Shown here: piece after piece, positions 31,359 through 40,259 of the stretch
How positions within the stretch are numbered: the stretch's first letter is position 1
How the letters are laid out: the number at the start of each line of letters is the position of its first letter
Source of the DNA: Mycobacteriales bacterium
GTDB lineage: Bacteria > Actinomycetota > Actinomycetes > JAFAQI01
Assembly (NCBI GenBank): GCA_035504215.1
Contig: DATJSI010000149.1
Span: forward strand, 1 to 51,512
Direction of reading: 5' to 3'
DNA: 51,512 nucleotides
Notes under the pieces: generated by a model
What the model saw: only the letters and a program-made list of their open reading frames with translations
Told to the model about the DNA's origin: nothing
Databases searched by the model: none
Made by a program: the position numbers and the translations under genes

Positions 31359-33899
31359 GTGTCTGTCGAGAACCTGACCCGCGACGAAGCCCGCGAGCGC
31401 GCCCGGATCCTGCGCGTCGACTCCTATGACGTCCACCTCGACCTGGCGATGGCGGTCGACGAGCCGAGCATTTTCCGCTCGGTGTCGACGATCCGCTTCG
31501 GCTGTGCCGAGCCGGGCGCGGAGACCCACCTGGACATCACCGCCGATCGGATCATCTCGGCGACCCTGAACGGCGAAGAGCTCGACTTCGATGCGGCGTT
31601 CACGGGGCAGCGGCTCGCGCTGCCCCCGCTCGCCACGGACAACGAGCTCAAGGTCGTGGCGAACTGCGTCTTCTCCCGCACCGGCGAGGGCCTGCACCGG
31701 TTCGTGGACCCGGTCGACAAGGAGGTCTACCTCTACTCGCAGTTCGAGACCTTCGACGCGCACCGGATGTTCGCCTGCTTCGACCAGCCGGACCTGAAGG
31801 CCACCTTCGCGTTCACCGTCGACGCGCCCGAGGCCTGGCTGGTGCTGTCGAACATGCCGAGCCGGCAGGACGGCGAACGCCGGGTGTTCGAGCGCACGCC
31901 ACGCCAGTCGACGTACATCACCGCGATCGTGGCCGGGGCTTACGCCGGCGTCGAGGACAGCCACGACGGGATCCCCCTCGGGGTCTACTGCCGCAAGTCG
32001 CTGGTCCAGCATCTCGACGCCGACGACATCATCGAGGTGACCAAGCAGGGCTTCGACGCCTTTCACGCGTCGTTCCGCTACCGCTACCCGTGGCCCAAGT
32101 ACGACCAGATCTTCGTTCCCGAGTTCAACATGGGCGCGATGGAGAACGCCGGTTGCGTCACGCTCACCGAGGACTACGTGTTCCGGTCCCGTACGACGGA
32201 CGCCGCCTACGAGCGGCGGGCGATCACGATCCTGCACGAGATGGCGCACATGTGGTTCGGCGACCTCGTGACCATGCGCTGGTGGGACGACCTATGGCTG
32301 AACGAGTCGTTCGCGGAGTTCGTGTCGACCCAAGCCACCTCGGAGTCGACCAGATGGCCCGATGCGTGGACCACGTTCTGCACGATCGAGAAGATGTGGG
32401 CCTACCGTCAGGATCAGCTGCCGACGACGCACCCGATCGCGGCCGACATCGTCGACATCGAAGCAGTGACGACCAACTTCGACGGGATCACCTACGCCAA
32501 AGGTGCTTCGGTGCTGAAGCAGCTCGCGCACTGGGTCGGCCACGAGGCGTTCTACTCGGCCACCCGCGCCTACTTCGGCAAGCACGAGTACTCGAACACC
32601 ACGCTGCAGGACCTGCTCGACGACCTGACCGACGCGAGCGGCCGGGACCTGTCGACCTGGTCGAAGGACTGGTTGCAGACCGCGGGCGTCAACACGCTGC
32701 GACCGCAGTTCGACGTCGACGACGACGGGCGGTTCAGCGCGTTCGCCGTACTGCAGGAGGCGCCGGAGGACTACCCGACGCTGCGCTCGCACCGGATGCG
32801 GATCGGCCTGTACAACCGCGACGGCGACGGCTTGGAGCGCACCGAGCAGGTCGAGGTCGACCTGACCGGTGCGAGCACTGACGTCCCCGACCTGGTCGGA
32901 GTACGCCGGCCCGACATGGTGCTGCTCAACGACGACGACTTGACCTACGCCAAGATCCGTCTCGACGAGGCGTCCTGGCAGACCCTGGTCAGCTCCATCG
33001 GGGAGTTCCGCAACCCGCTGGCGCGGACGCTGTGCTGGAGCGCGGCCTGGGACATGACCCGCGACGCCGAGGTGACGGCGAGCGACTATCTCGAGCTGAT
33101 CCTCGCCGGCATCGAGCTCGAGACGGAAATCGGCACGGTGCAGTCGCTGCTGCGCCTCGCCGCCCAGGCGATCGACCCGTTCGGCGACCCGAGTCTTCGC
33201 GAGCAGCGCCGGGTTCGACTTGCCGACCGCGCCTTCGGGTTGCTCGATGCCAGCGAACCGGGCAGCGACCTCCAGCTCGCGTTCACCCGCGCGGCGGCCG
33301 CGAACGCGGCCACTGCCGCCCACCTGGACCGCATCCAGGCCCTCTTGGACGGTCGCGAGACGGTCCCGGGTCTCGCCATCGACACCGAGCTGCGCTGGGT
33401 GTTGCTGCACCCGCTCGTCGCCAGCGGCCGTGCGGGCGACGAGGAGATCGACGCCGAGCGCGATCGGGACGACACGGCCGCCGGGCACCGGCACTGGCTC
33501 ACCCTGCGCGCGCTACGACCCACTCCCGAAGCGAAGGCCGAGGCCTGGCGGCTGGCCGTCGAGCAGGACGAGCTGCCGAACGCCGACCAGAACGCGATCG
33601 TGGCCGGCTTCCAGCACTACCGCCAGCGGGAGCTGCTCGCGCCGTACATCGAGAAGTACTTCGACGCGATCGGCGAGCTCTACCGCACCCGCTCGGCTGA
33701 GATGGCGCAGGACCTGATCACCGGGCTGTACCCCTACGTCGCCACCGGGCAGGCAACCGTGGACCGGACCGACGCCTACCTGAGGCAGGAGCAGCCCGGC
33801 CCGGCCCTGCGACGAATGCTGCTCGAAGCCCGGGACGGCATGGCGCGCGCGCTTCGCGCGCAACAGCGCGACATCACCGCCACCTCCGACCGTCACTGA
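31359..33899 (+). CDS. pepN: aminopeptidase N, M1 family zinc metallopeptidase
   Basis: This 846-residue enzyme starts at GTG 31359; the upstream part of the open frame overlaps the divergent gene and lacks family sequence. The exopeptidase motif GAMEN is at 259-263. The zinc site is HEMAH 293-297 with Glu316 in LNESFAEF. The N-terminal beta-saddle (YDVHLDLAMAVDE...) and the C-terminal all-helical domain of actinobacterial PepN are present. It removes N-terminal residues from peptides in the cytoplasm. The orientation opposite the Rv2466c-like gene matches the mycobacterial arrangement. Its last 26 bp overlap the convergent phospholipase-D gene (33874-33899). Confidence 0.96.
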   Translation: MSVENLTRDEARERARILRVDSYDVHLDLAMAVDEPSIFRSVSTIRFGCAEPGAETHLDITADRIISATLNGEELDFDAAFTGQRLALPPLATDNELKVVANCVFSRTGEGLHRFVDPVDKEVYLYSQFETFDAHRMFACFDQPDLKATFAFTVDAPEAWLVLSNMPSRQDGERRVFERTPRQSTYITAIVAGAYAGVEDSHDGIPLGVYCRKSLVQHLDADDIIEVTKQGFDAFHASFRYRYPWPKYDQIFVPEFNMGAMENAGCVTLTEDYVFRSRTTDAAYERRAITILHEMAHMWFGDLVTMRWWDDLWLNESFAEFVSTQATSESTRWPDAWTTFCTIEKMWAYRQDQLPTTHPIAADIVDIEAVTTNFDGITYAKGASVLKQLAHWVGHEAFYSATRAYFGKHEYSNTTLQDLLDDLTDASGRDLSTWSKDWLQTAGVNTLRPQFDVDDDGRFSAFAVLQEAPEDYPTLRSHRMRIGLYNRDGDGLERTEQVEVDLTGASTDVPDLVGVRRPDMVLLNDDDLTYAKIRLDEASWQTLVSSIGEFRNPLARTLCWSAAWDMTRDAEVTASDYLELILAGIELETEIGTVQSLLRLAAQAIDPFGDPSLREQRRVRLADRAFGLLDASEPGSDLQLAFTRAAAANAATAAHLDRIQALLDGRETVPGLAIDTELRWVLLHPLVASGRAGDEEIDAERDRDDTAAGHRHWLTLRALRPTPEAKAEAWRLAVEQDELPNADQNAIVAGFQHYRQRELLAPYIEKYFDAIGELYRTRSAEMAQDLITGLYPYVATGQATVDRTDAYLRQEQPGPALRRMLLEARDGMARALRAQQRDITATSDRH

Positions 33900-34905
33900 C
33901 GTCACCCGCGATCGTCGAGGCGACCTGCTCGACCAGCCGGGCTGCGGTCAGGACGATGCCGAGCTCGCGATCGTGCAGCAACGAGGCATCGGAGAGGTTC
34001 TCGGAGCCGACGAACGCGCGCGCATCCTTCGTTCCGGCATCGATCGCGAGCAGTTTCGCATGCAGGTAGAGCGGCGTCTCGCCGTAGTGCAGCGACACGA
34101 GGACTCCGGCCGATGCCAGCGCGTCAAGGCCCGCAGACCACTGGGGCGCGTAGGTCATGGCGACCGTCACCGCGACGCCGCGACGCGCTGCAGCCACCAG
34201 CGCGCGGATCATCGGCTCGCTGCTGAGCTCTTCGGACTCGACACCGACACTGCGCCGCGCACCCGCGACGAGTGCCACCAGGTCGGCCTCGGACTGACCC
34301 GGGCTCCAGACCAGGTCATCCGCGGCCGGCGTACCGATCGCAGCGCCACGAAAGTCGGCCGCGAAGACCGACTCGATCGCTGCGACGTCAGCAGGGTCGC
34401 GGTCGACGACGGCCACGTCACGTGAGTTGGCGTAGTAGCTGCTGGTGAAGTTCAGCGACATGATGACGGCGAGCTGCTGATCCACGACGAACGCCTTCTC
34501 GTGGGTGGCGAAGTACCGGCCGCCGGCCCAGCGGGCGTCGACCCCGCGGCTACGCAAGAACTCGTACGCCGGCGTGTTGCGAGCACCCTCCAGCCGGCGG
34601 TCGAGGATCACGCGCACCCGGACGCCGCGTGCGGCATCGCCGGCCAGGATGCTCTCGATCGTCGGGTCGGCCAGCTCGTACATCGTGAGGTCCAGCGAAC
34701 GCCGGGCGGAGCCCAACAACGCATCGATCGGCGCCAGGCCGGCATCCGGCTCGACGATGACGGCATCCTCCGCTGCGCCCGGCGGCGGGCGCGCAGGCAG
34801 CGCCGCACGCGGGACTGATCCCGATTGGTGGCTCACGTGCCAGCCGGCGACTGCGAGGGCCGCAATAGAGATGAGCGCCCACGAGCGCCCGCGTTTGCCT
34901 GCCAT
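33874..34905 (-). CDS. phospholipase D-like (HKD) protein with N-terminal membrane anchor
   Basis: This 343-residue protein has a hydrophobic segment at ~8-23 (uncleaved anchor or signal). Two HKD half-sites follow: THEKAFVVDQQLAVIMSLN (His135, Lys137, Asp142) and LHAKLLAIDAGTKDARAFVG with SENLS. LDLTMYELADPTIESIL and RVRVILDRRLEG are typical of PLD-superfamily nucleases and cardiolipin-synthase-like enzymes. The full length and two complete HKDs point to an extracytoplasmic phosphodiesterase rather than a Nuc-type single-HKD nuclease. Convergent overlap with pepN. Confidence 0.85.
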   Translation of the reverse strand: MAGKRGRSWALISIAALAVAGWHVSHQSGSVPRAALPARPPPGAAEDAVIVEPDAGLAPIDALLGSARRSLDLTMYELADPTIESILAGDAARGVRVRVILDRRLEGARNTPAYEFLRSRGVDARWAGGRYFATHEKAFVVDQQLAVIMSLNFTSSYYANSRDVAVVDRDPADVAAIESVFAADFRGAAIGTPAADDLVWSPGQSEADLVALVAGARRSVGVESEELSSEPMIRALVAAARRGVAVTVAMTYAPQWSAGLDALASAGVLVSLHYGETPLYLHAKLLAIDAGTKDARAFVGSENLSDASLLHDRELGIVLTAARLVEQVASTIAGDVSDGRRWR

Positions 34906-35007
34906 GGGACGAGCATCGGCGGTCGGTACGACGGCATCCGGCCGGCGACGGACGGGTTGTGGAAGGTCCCGGCGAGCGCCGGTGCGGTGGATGACCGGGC
35001 CGGGCGG

Positions 35008-36186
35008 CTAGGCCGGCGGCGGATCGGCCTCCGGCACGAGATCGACCTGCTTGCCGTCGTCCTCGGCGGCCGGTTGGTGGCCGGCGATCTGGTCCTCGCC
35101 GGTGGCGAGGTAGCGCAGGACGGCGTACACCACGGCGACGAACGGTACGGCGAGCACCGCGCCGGGGATGCCTTCGAGGAGGCCGCCGCCGGCGATCGAG
35201 ACCGCCACCACCAACGGATGTAGCCGGACGTAGCGACCGACCAGCATCGGCTGCAGGTAGTGCGCCTCGATCTGGTTGTCGATGATCAGGATTCCGGCCA
35301 GGACGGCGCCGAGCACGGTCCCTCGAGTCACCAGGGTGATGGCGACCGCCAGCGAGCCGAAGATGATCGAACCGACGATCGGCAGGAAGCTGCCGAGGAA
35401 GACGAGCAGGGTCAGCGGTGCCACCAGCGGGACCCGCATCGCGCTGAGCGCGACCGCCGCAACCACCCCGTGGATGACCGCAATGATGAACGTCCCGCGC
35501 ACGAAGCCGGCCAACCGGTCCCACGCCTGGTCGCCGGCGCCGCGCACCCGCGCTCGGGCGTTGGCCGGGAAGAGGTGGACGATCCAGCCCCAGATTTGGT
35601 CGCCGTCGTACAGCAGGAAGAAGGTCATGAACAACCACAGCACGAACGCGCCGAGCGCTTCGGCCACCGTTGCGATGCCACTGACCGCACCGGATGCGAC
35701 GGCGGACTCGTGCTTGCTGAGGTACTTCGTGATGGTGTTGCCGACGCTCGACGTGGAGGACGACTTCACGTGCAGGTCGACGGTGAGGAAGTGCCGGAAG
35801 CGGGTGACGGCGTTCGAGGTCTGGCTGACCAGCTGCGGGTACTCGTCGATCGCCCGGTCGACGACGAAGATCGAGATCCCGCCGAGGACCAGCGCTGCCA
35901 GGATGACCGTGGTCCAGGTCGCCGCGAGCCGGCGGATGCCTCGGTGGCGGAGTAACCGCACCAGCGGATAGGCGAGCGAGGTTGCGAACATCGCGCCGAA
36001 GAACGGCAGCACGATGAAGTACAGCCGGTCGAACAACCGCACGACGAGGTAGCCGGCGAGCGCCAGCACGAGCAGTCGCCAGGCCCAGCCGGCGAGGTCG
36101 GCGAGCAGGGCCGGCACCGGCATCGGCGAGCGTTCGGTCAGCGGGCCGGCGGCCGATCCGCGATCCGCCGAGGCTTTCTCGCTCAC
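35008..36186 (-). CDS. AI-2E (YdiK/TqsA) family membrane transporter
   Basis: This 392-residue membrane protein has the family layout: two paired helices at the N-terminus (WRLLVLALAGYLVVRLFDRLYFIVLPFFGAMFATSL-type region), a long hydrophilic stretch (~95-170), and four to five helices at the C-terminal half with FLGSFLPIVGSIIFG and GTVLGAVLAGILIIDNQIEAHYL. The FLPIVG loop is diagnostic of AI-2E permeases. Substrates of the family are poorly defined (AI-2 export, Na+/H+ antiport). The acidic C-terminal tail is cytoplasmic. No adjoining gene indicates a substrate. Confidence 0.9.
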   Translation of the reverse strand: MSEKASADRGSAAGPLTERSPMPVPALLADLAGWAWRLLVLALAGYLVVRLFDRLYFIVLPFFGAMFATSLAYPLVRLLRHRGIRRLAATWTTVILAALVLGGISIFVVDRAIDEYPQLVSQTSNAVTRFRHFLTVDLHVKSSSTSSVGNTITKYLSKHESAVASGAVSGIATVAEALGAFVLWLFMTFFLLYDGDQIWGWIVHLFPANARARVRGAGDQAWDRLAGFVRGTFIIAVIHGVVAAVALSAMRVPLVAPLTLLVFLGSFLPIVGSIIFGSLAVAITLVTRGTVLGAVLAGILIIDNQIEAHYLQPMLVGRYVRLHPLVVAVSIAGGGLLEGIPGAVLAVPFVAVVYAVLRYLATGEDQIAGHQPAAEDDGKQVDLVPEADPPPA

Positions 36187-36258
36187 AGCGCCACTCTTTC
36201 ACCAAGGTGACGCAACTAACCGGCTGCGCGTACGTGGCGCGCCGGGGACGCTATCGAC

Positions 36259-36651
36259 TCAGCGAGGGATGCCGATCGGGTGGCCGGCCGCTTCGGCGAG
36301 CATGCGGATGCCGGTCACGATGCCTCCGGCCAGGTCACCGCCGGCGAACGACGTCGTCATCGACAGCGCGGCGAGTGCGCAGGCGCGGTCCGAGATCCGG
36401 CGCCCGGAAGCCTCACCGGTCACCACCTCGAGTAGCCGGTCGCCGGGCGAAACGAGGACGAGCACGGTGTCGGTCGCACGAGGCCCGAACTCGGCGTGCA
36501 GCCGTTCGGCCGCGTCGCGAATGTCGCCTTCGACGTCGCCGATGTAGACCGAGAAGGTCAGGCCGGTTTCCGAGTGGGCGGTCTCGACCACCTTCTCGAT
36601 GCTGCGCGCCTGCTCGCTGGTGAACGCCTCACCACTCGGCACTTGCGCCAC
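36259..36651 (-). CDS. DUF5130/TPM-domain protein (Rv2468c-like)
   Basis: This 130-residue protein has the TPM-like fold: FTSEQARSIEKVVETAHSET, GLTFSVYIGDVEGD, DTVLVLVSPGDRLLEVVTG, RRISDRACALAALSMTTSF, AGGDLAGGIVTG. These are family-defining for the actinobacterial DUF5130 proteins, and the gene order relative to pepN agrees with M. tuberculosis. The start could be GTG 36651 or GTG 36642; GAGG just upstream suits the latter. The first reading overlaps the upstream membrane-protein gene by 23 bp, so the two are probably coupled. The function is unknown. Confidence 0.8.
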   Translation of the reverse strand: MAQVPSGEAFTSEQARSIEKVVETAHSETGLTFSVYIGDVEGDIRDAAERLHAEFGPRATDTVLVLVSPGDRLLEVVTGEASGRRISDRACALAALSMTTSFAGGDLAGGIVTGIRMLAEAAGHPIGIPR

Positions 36652-37039
36652 CTCGAGCCGTCGAGTCGGAGCTCACCGTGCCGGGCGCCGCACCGGTCCC
36701 AGCCTCGGCCGGCGCCGCGACGGCCACCTCTGCCGGCCGTCCGATCCAGCGCGGCGCGTGGTCCCACGGGCGGCCCGGGCGATACCGCGGCCGCGACAGC
36801 GCGGACGGCAGCAGCGCCAACCCGGCGATGATGAGGAATGCCCCGAGCGGGACGACGACGAACAGCAGGATCGTGTTGCCGACCCCCAGCGAGGGTCCGG
36901 AGACCTCTCCGTCGTCAGGCTTCAGCTTGGCCAGCGCCGGGCCGGCCGAGACGAGCACCGGCACGATGGTCGCGATCGCGACGATCGCCACCCGCCGGGC
37001 GATGCGGTTTCTCACAAGCGCTGAACCTATCCAACCCAT
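36629..37039 (-). CDS. hypothetical protein with two membrane helices
   Basis: This 136-residue protein has hydrophobic segments at ~17-36 (VAIVAIATIVPVLVSAGPALA) and ~54-76 (NTILLFVVVPLGAFLIIAGLALL). A proline-rich cytoplasmic tail contains RPGRPWDHAPRWIGRP and Ala/Pro-rich ends. It precedes and overlaps the DUF5130 gene, which suggests the two act together at the membrane. The start is ATG 37039, with an internal GTG alternative. I do not recognise the family. Confidence 0.7.
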   Translation of the reverse strand: MGWIGSALVRNRIARRVAIVAIATIVPVLVSAGPALAKLKPDDGEVSGPSLGVGNTILLFVVVPLGAFLIIAGLALLPSALSRPRYRPGRPWDHAPRWIGRPAEVAVAAPAEAGTGAAPGTVSSDSTARGGASAEW

Positions 37040-37048
37040 GGCGGCGGG

Positions 37049-38461
37049 CTACCAGCAGGCCGGGTGTCGATCGACCCACGGCGCGGCCGCCTCGAGCTGG
37101 GCTGCCAGCCGCAGCAGGGTGACCTCGTCGCAGGGCCGCCCGACCAGCTGGATCCCGATCGGCAGGCCGGCGTCGGTCCAGTACAGCGGCACCGAGACCG
37201 CCGGCTGCCCGCTCATGTTGTACGGCGCGGTGAACGGCGTGAACCGCTTCTGGTTCTCGAAGTCGGCCGCCGGGTCGTCGTCGTTGCGCAGCTGGCCGAC
37301 CAGTGGCGGCGGCTGCGCCAACGTCGGCGTGAGCACCGCGTCGTACTGCTGGGTCGCCTCGATCTCCGCGCGCGCCGCCAGCCGTAGGGCGGACAGCGCG
37401 CCGTGGAAGTCGCTGCCGGAAAGGCCGCGGCCCCGGTCGCGGATCCAGCGCGTGAGCGGCCGCAGCTTGGGTTCGTCCGCCGGGTCGATCGGCAGGGCCA
37501 CGAACTCCATCGCCCAGACCGCTTCGAAAGCCGGGACGAGCGCCGCCGTGAACGTGGTCGTGTGCTCGACCACGTCGTGGCCGAGGTCCGAGAGCAGCGA
37601 GGCGGCCGCGTCGTAGGCCGCCAGGCACTCCGGAGCCGGTTCGGCGTCGCCCACGACCGGCGTCGCGTACCGCCCGATCCGTAGCCGGCGCGGTTCGTCG
37701 TCGCAGGCAGCGAGGAACGAACCGTGCGGTGGCGGAGCCCAGATCCAGTCGCTCGGGGCCGGCCCCGCCATCGCGTCGAGCAGCGCGGCGGCGTCACGCA
37801 CGGTGCGCGCCAGCGGCCCGTTGGTCGCCAGGCCGCTGATCTCCGGGCTGATCGGCGCGTTCGAGACCCGCCCGCGCGTGGGCTTGACCCCGAACAGGCC
37901 GCACAGGCTGGACGGGATCCGGATCGAGCCGCCGCCGTCGCTGCCCTGGGCGGCCGGCACCAGGCCGGCCGCGGTCGCCGCGCCGGCGCCACCGCTCGAT
38001 CCCCCTGCCGAGCGCTCCAGGTCCCACGGCGTGCGTGCCGGCGGCGCCACGTCGGGCTCGGTGTAGCAGGGCAGGCCGAACTCCGGGGTGTTCGTCTTGC
38101 CGAGCGAGATGAGGCCGGCCGCCACCATCCGGGTGACGACGGCGTCGTCGATGCCGAAGTCGACCGGCTCCCACGCCGCCGTACCGAAGCGGGTGGGCAC
38201 CCCGGCGGTCAGGTTGAGGTCCTTGATGGCGGTGGGCACGCCGTGCAGCGGGGGCAGGTCGGCACCCTCGGCTACCGCGCGCTCGGCCGCACGGGCCGCT
38301 GCGATCGACCGCTCGGGAGTCACCCTCACGAAGGCGCCGACCGACTCGTTGAGGGCGTCGATCCGGCCGAGGTAGTGCTCGACCAGCTCGACCGGCGACA
38401 CCTTCTTGGCGCGGACGGCCTCGGCCTGCTCGAGCAGCGTCAGGTCGTGGAGGTCGCTCAT
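37049..38461 (-). CDS. amidase, amidase-signature family
   Basis: This 470-residue enzyme has the Ser-cisSer-Lys catalytic triad: Lys in PTAIKDLNLTAG, cis-Ser in the glycine-rich SAGGSSGGAGAA, and the nucleophile Ser in GSDGGGSIRIPSS. The signature NGPLARTVRDAAALLDAM is intact, as is the C-terminal LVGRPCDEVTLLRLAAQLE. It hydrolyses a carboxamide of unknown identity, such as an aryl- or acyl-amide. GatA is unlikely, because no GatB/GatC genes are adjacent and the C-terminal sequence is amidase-type. The gene follows the DUF4232 lipoprotein gene by 12 nt on the same strand. Confidence 0.92.
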   Translation of the reverse strand: MSDLHDLTLLEQAEAVRAKKVSPVELVEHYLGRIDALNESVGAFVRVTPERSIAAARAAERAVAEGADLPPLHGVPTAIKDLNLTAGVPTRFGTAAWEPVDFGIDDAVVTRMVAAGLISLGKTNTPEFGLPCYTEPDVAPPARTPWDLERSAGGSSGGAGAATAAGLVPAAQGSDGGGSIRIPSSLCGLFGVKPTRGRVSNAPISPEISGLATNGPLARTVRDAAALLDAMAGPAPSDWIWAPPPHGSFLAACDDEPRRLRIGRYATPVVGDAEPAPECLAAYDAAASLLSDLGHDVVEHTTTFTAALVPAFEAVWAMEFVALPIDPADEPKLRPLTRWIRDRGRGLSGSDFHGALSALRLAARAEIEATQQYDAVLTPTLAQPPPLVGQLRNDDDPAADFENQKRFTPFTAPYNMSGQPAVSVPLYWTDAGLPIGIQLVGRPCDEVTLLRLAAQLEAAAPWVDRHPACW

Positions 38462-38473
38462 CGGCCCTCCCGC

Positions 38474-39118
38474 TCAGCCGCCGTTGCCGGCCCGCACCGG
38501 GCCGATGCCGGTGCGCCCGGCCGAGGTCGAGCAGACCTGGCCCGAGTCGTGCAGGAACAGTGCCGCCGTCTGGTTCGGTGGGTAGACGCGGATCCGCTTG
38601 GCCTTCTTCGGCTGGCAGGCCGAAGCGGCGAAATTGCCCACGTCGGGCAGCCGGGACAGCGCATTCGCCTGCCCGCCCGACGCCGCCAGCGTGATCGTGT
38701 GCTCGGCGCCGTGATCGCGCGACGACGGCTTGCCGATGATCGCACCGTTCGCGTCGAGGAACGACACGCCCGGATAGCCGAACAGCGTGCACGGGCTCGA
38801 CCCGGTGTTGGTGAAGACCAGCACCTGGTACGTCGTACCGGCGGTCCCCTGGCTGATGCCGTAGCTCAGCTTGAGCTGGCTGGTGGCGCACGGCGCCGTC
38901 GACGGTGAGGGGGTTGCGGTGACCGTCACGGTCGTGGTCGGCGACGCCGACGGGTGGTGGCTGTGGTGGTGGGTCGGGGTCACGGTCGGAGTGCTGGTCG
39001 GCACGCTCGCGCTCGTCGACGGCCCGGCGACCGCGCCACCGGAGGAGCTCGAGCTGCAGGCCGCGGCGAGGACGGCAAGGCCGGCAAGGGCGGCAAACCG
39101 AAGCGCTGAGGTCTTCAC
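38474..39118 (-). CDS. DUF4232-like lipoprotein
   Basis: This 214-residue lipoprotein has lipobox VLAAAC (Cys21). A low-complexity Ser/Thr/Pro/His linker follows (PTHHHSHHPSASP), then a beta-sandwich-like DUF4232 domain. TSQLKLSYGISQGTAGTTYQ, LVFTNTGSSPCTLFGYPGVSF and the C-terminal VYPPNQTAALFLH are typical, and the Cys pairs of the domain are present. The function of the domain is unknown; it is common on actinomycete surfaces. The His-rich linker might bind metal. Confidence 0.85.
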   Translation of the reverse strand: MKTSALRFAALAGLAVLAAACSSSSSGGAVAGPSTSASVPTSTPTVTPTHHHSHHPSASPTTTVTVTATPSPSTAPCATSQLKLSYGISQGTAGTTYQVLVFTNTGSSPCTLFGYPGVSFLDANGAIIGKPSSRDHGAEHTITLAASGGQANALSRLPDVGNFAASACQPKKAKRIRVYPPNQTAALFLHDSGQVCSTSAGRTGIGPVRAGNGG

Positions 39119-39203
39119 GGTTTCGACCCTATGGCCTGCCGGCGTCGCAACCGTTCAACCGGACGGGGGACGGCGAGCGCGGCGGGCTGGCGGCGCTGGC
39201 CGG

Positions 39204-39728
39204 CTAGGCCGTGGCCTGCTCGATGTCGTCCAGCGCCGGGTCGTCGAGATAGGGCCGCCACTGCGGGTTCATCCGGCCGCTGCCGAGGACCCGCCAGGCG
39301 ATCCCGGTCGGAGCCGCGGGCTGTCGCGGCATCCGCCAGCCGAGCTCGGCGATGACGCGATCCGCCTTTGCGTGGTTGCAGCGGCGGCAGCATGACACGA
39401 CGTTCTCCCAGACATGCATGCCGCCCCGGCTTCGGGGCAGCACGTGGTCGATGCTGGTGGCCGGCGCGCGGCAGTAGACGCAGCGCCCGCCATCCCTCGC
39501 GAACACGGCCCGCCGCGTCAGTGGCACGGTCGCCCGATAGGGCACCCGGACGTAACGGGTGAGCCGCACCACCAAGGGGACACGGAGGGTCACCCGCTCG
39601 CTGTGCAGCTCCGAGTCCCCGGACTCCACAGCGACGGCCTTGCCGGTGAGGACGAGGACGACGGCGCGCCGGGACGCCACGACGCAGAGTGGTTCGTACG
39701 TCGCGTTCAACACCAACGCGTTGCCCAC
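39204..39728 (-). CDS. HNH endonuclease family protein (Rv2469c-like)
   Basis: This 174-residue protein starts at GTG 39728 behind AGGAGG. It has NALVLNATYEPLCVVASRRAVVLVLTG at the N-terminus. The HNH core has zinc cysteines CVYC and CRRC, and catalytic IDHVLPRSRGGMHVWENVV. The full beta-beta-alpha-metal signature is intact. Proteins of this form are widely conserved in actinobacteria, and the gene neighbours glbO in M. tuberculosis as here. The cellular role (restriction, repair or other) is not settled. It is divergent from glbO. Confidence 0.9.
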   Translation of the reverse strand: MGNALVLNATYEPLCVVASRRAVVLVLTGKAVAVESGDSELHSERVTLRVPLVVRLTRYVRVPYRATVPLTRRAVFARDGGRCVYCRAPATSIDHVLPRSRGGMHVWENVVSCCRRCNHAKADRVIAELGWRMPRQPAAPTGIAWRVLGSGRMNPQWRPYLDDPALDDIEQATA

Positions 39729-39752
39729 ACGATCCTCCTGTGCTCATCCTCC

Positions 39753-40256
39753 ATGATCGAAGCCGCAGCGTCGAGCGACATCCGTGCATCCGGCGCTCGT
39801 ATCCACGACGCCCTGATGCACGATGGAGTGGTGCAACCGCCCGGACCGCAGCCGATCTCGCTCGAGGGCACCGATGCTGCGCCGACCTTCTACGACTCGG
39901 TCGGCGGCCACGAGACGTTCGAAGCCCTGGTCAGCGGGTTCTACGCCCGGGTGTCTCAAGACCCGATCCTGACCGCGATCTACCCGCCGGACGACTGGGC
40001 CGGAGCGGCGCAGCGCCTGATGCTCTTCCTCGAGCAGTACTGGGGCGGTCCCCACACCTACTCCGAGCTGCGCGGCCACCCGCGGCTGCGAATGCGGCAC
40101 GCCCCGTTCGCGATCGACGCGCGGGCACGCGATGCCTGGCTGGCGCACATGCGCGCCGCGCTCGACGACATCGCCCTGCCTGCCGGAGCCGACCAGGTGA
40201 TCTGGAGCTATTTCACCTCGGCGGCCGAGTCGCTGATCAACACGCCGGCGGACTGA
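39753..40256 (+). CDS. glbO: group II truncated haemoglobin (trHbO)
   Basis: The open frame allows 167 residues from ATG 39753; ATG 39816 (146 residues) is closer to the family length of ~130. The first ~45 residues are non-family, and neither start has a good ribosome site. The globin core has FYDSVGGHETFEALV, GFYARVSQDP (Tyr B10), AIYPPDD, LEQYWGGPHTYSELRGHPRLRMRHAPF with the proximal His, and DAWLAHM with Trp G8. These hallmarks match GlbO. It binds O2/NO at heme for NO or peroxide detoxification or oxygen delivery. It is divergent from the HNH gene. Confidence 0.93.
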   Translation: MIEAAASSDIRASGARIHDALMHDGVVQPPGPQPISLEGTDAAPTFYDSVGGHETFEALVSGFYARVSQDPILTAIYPPDDWAGAAQRLMLFLEQYWGGPHTYSELRGHPRLRMRHAPFAIDARARDAWLAHMRAALDDIALPAGADQVIWSYFTSAAESLINTPAD

Positions 40257-40259
40257 GAG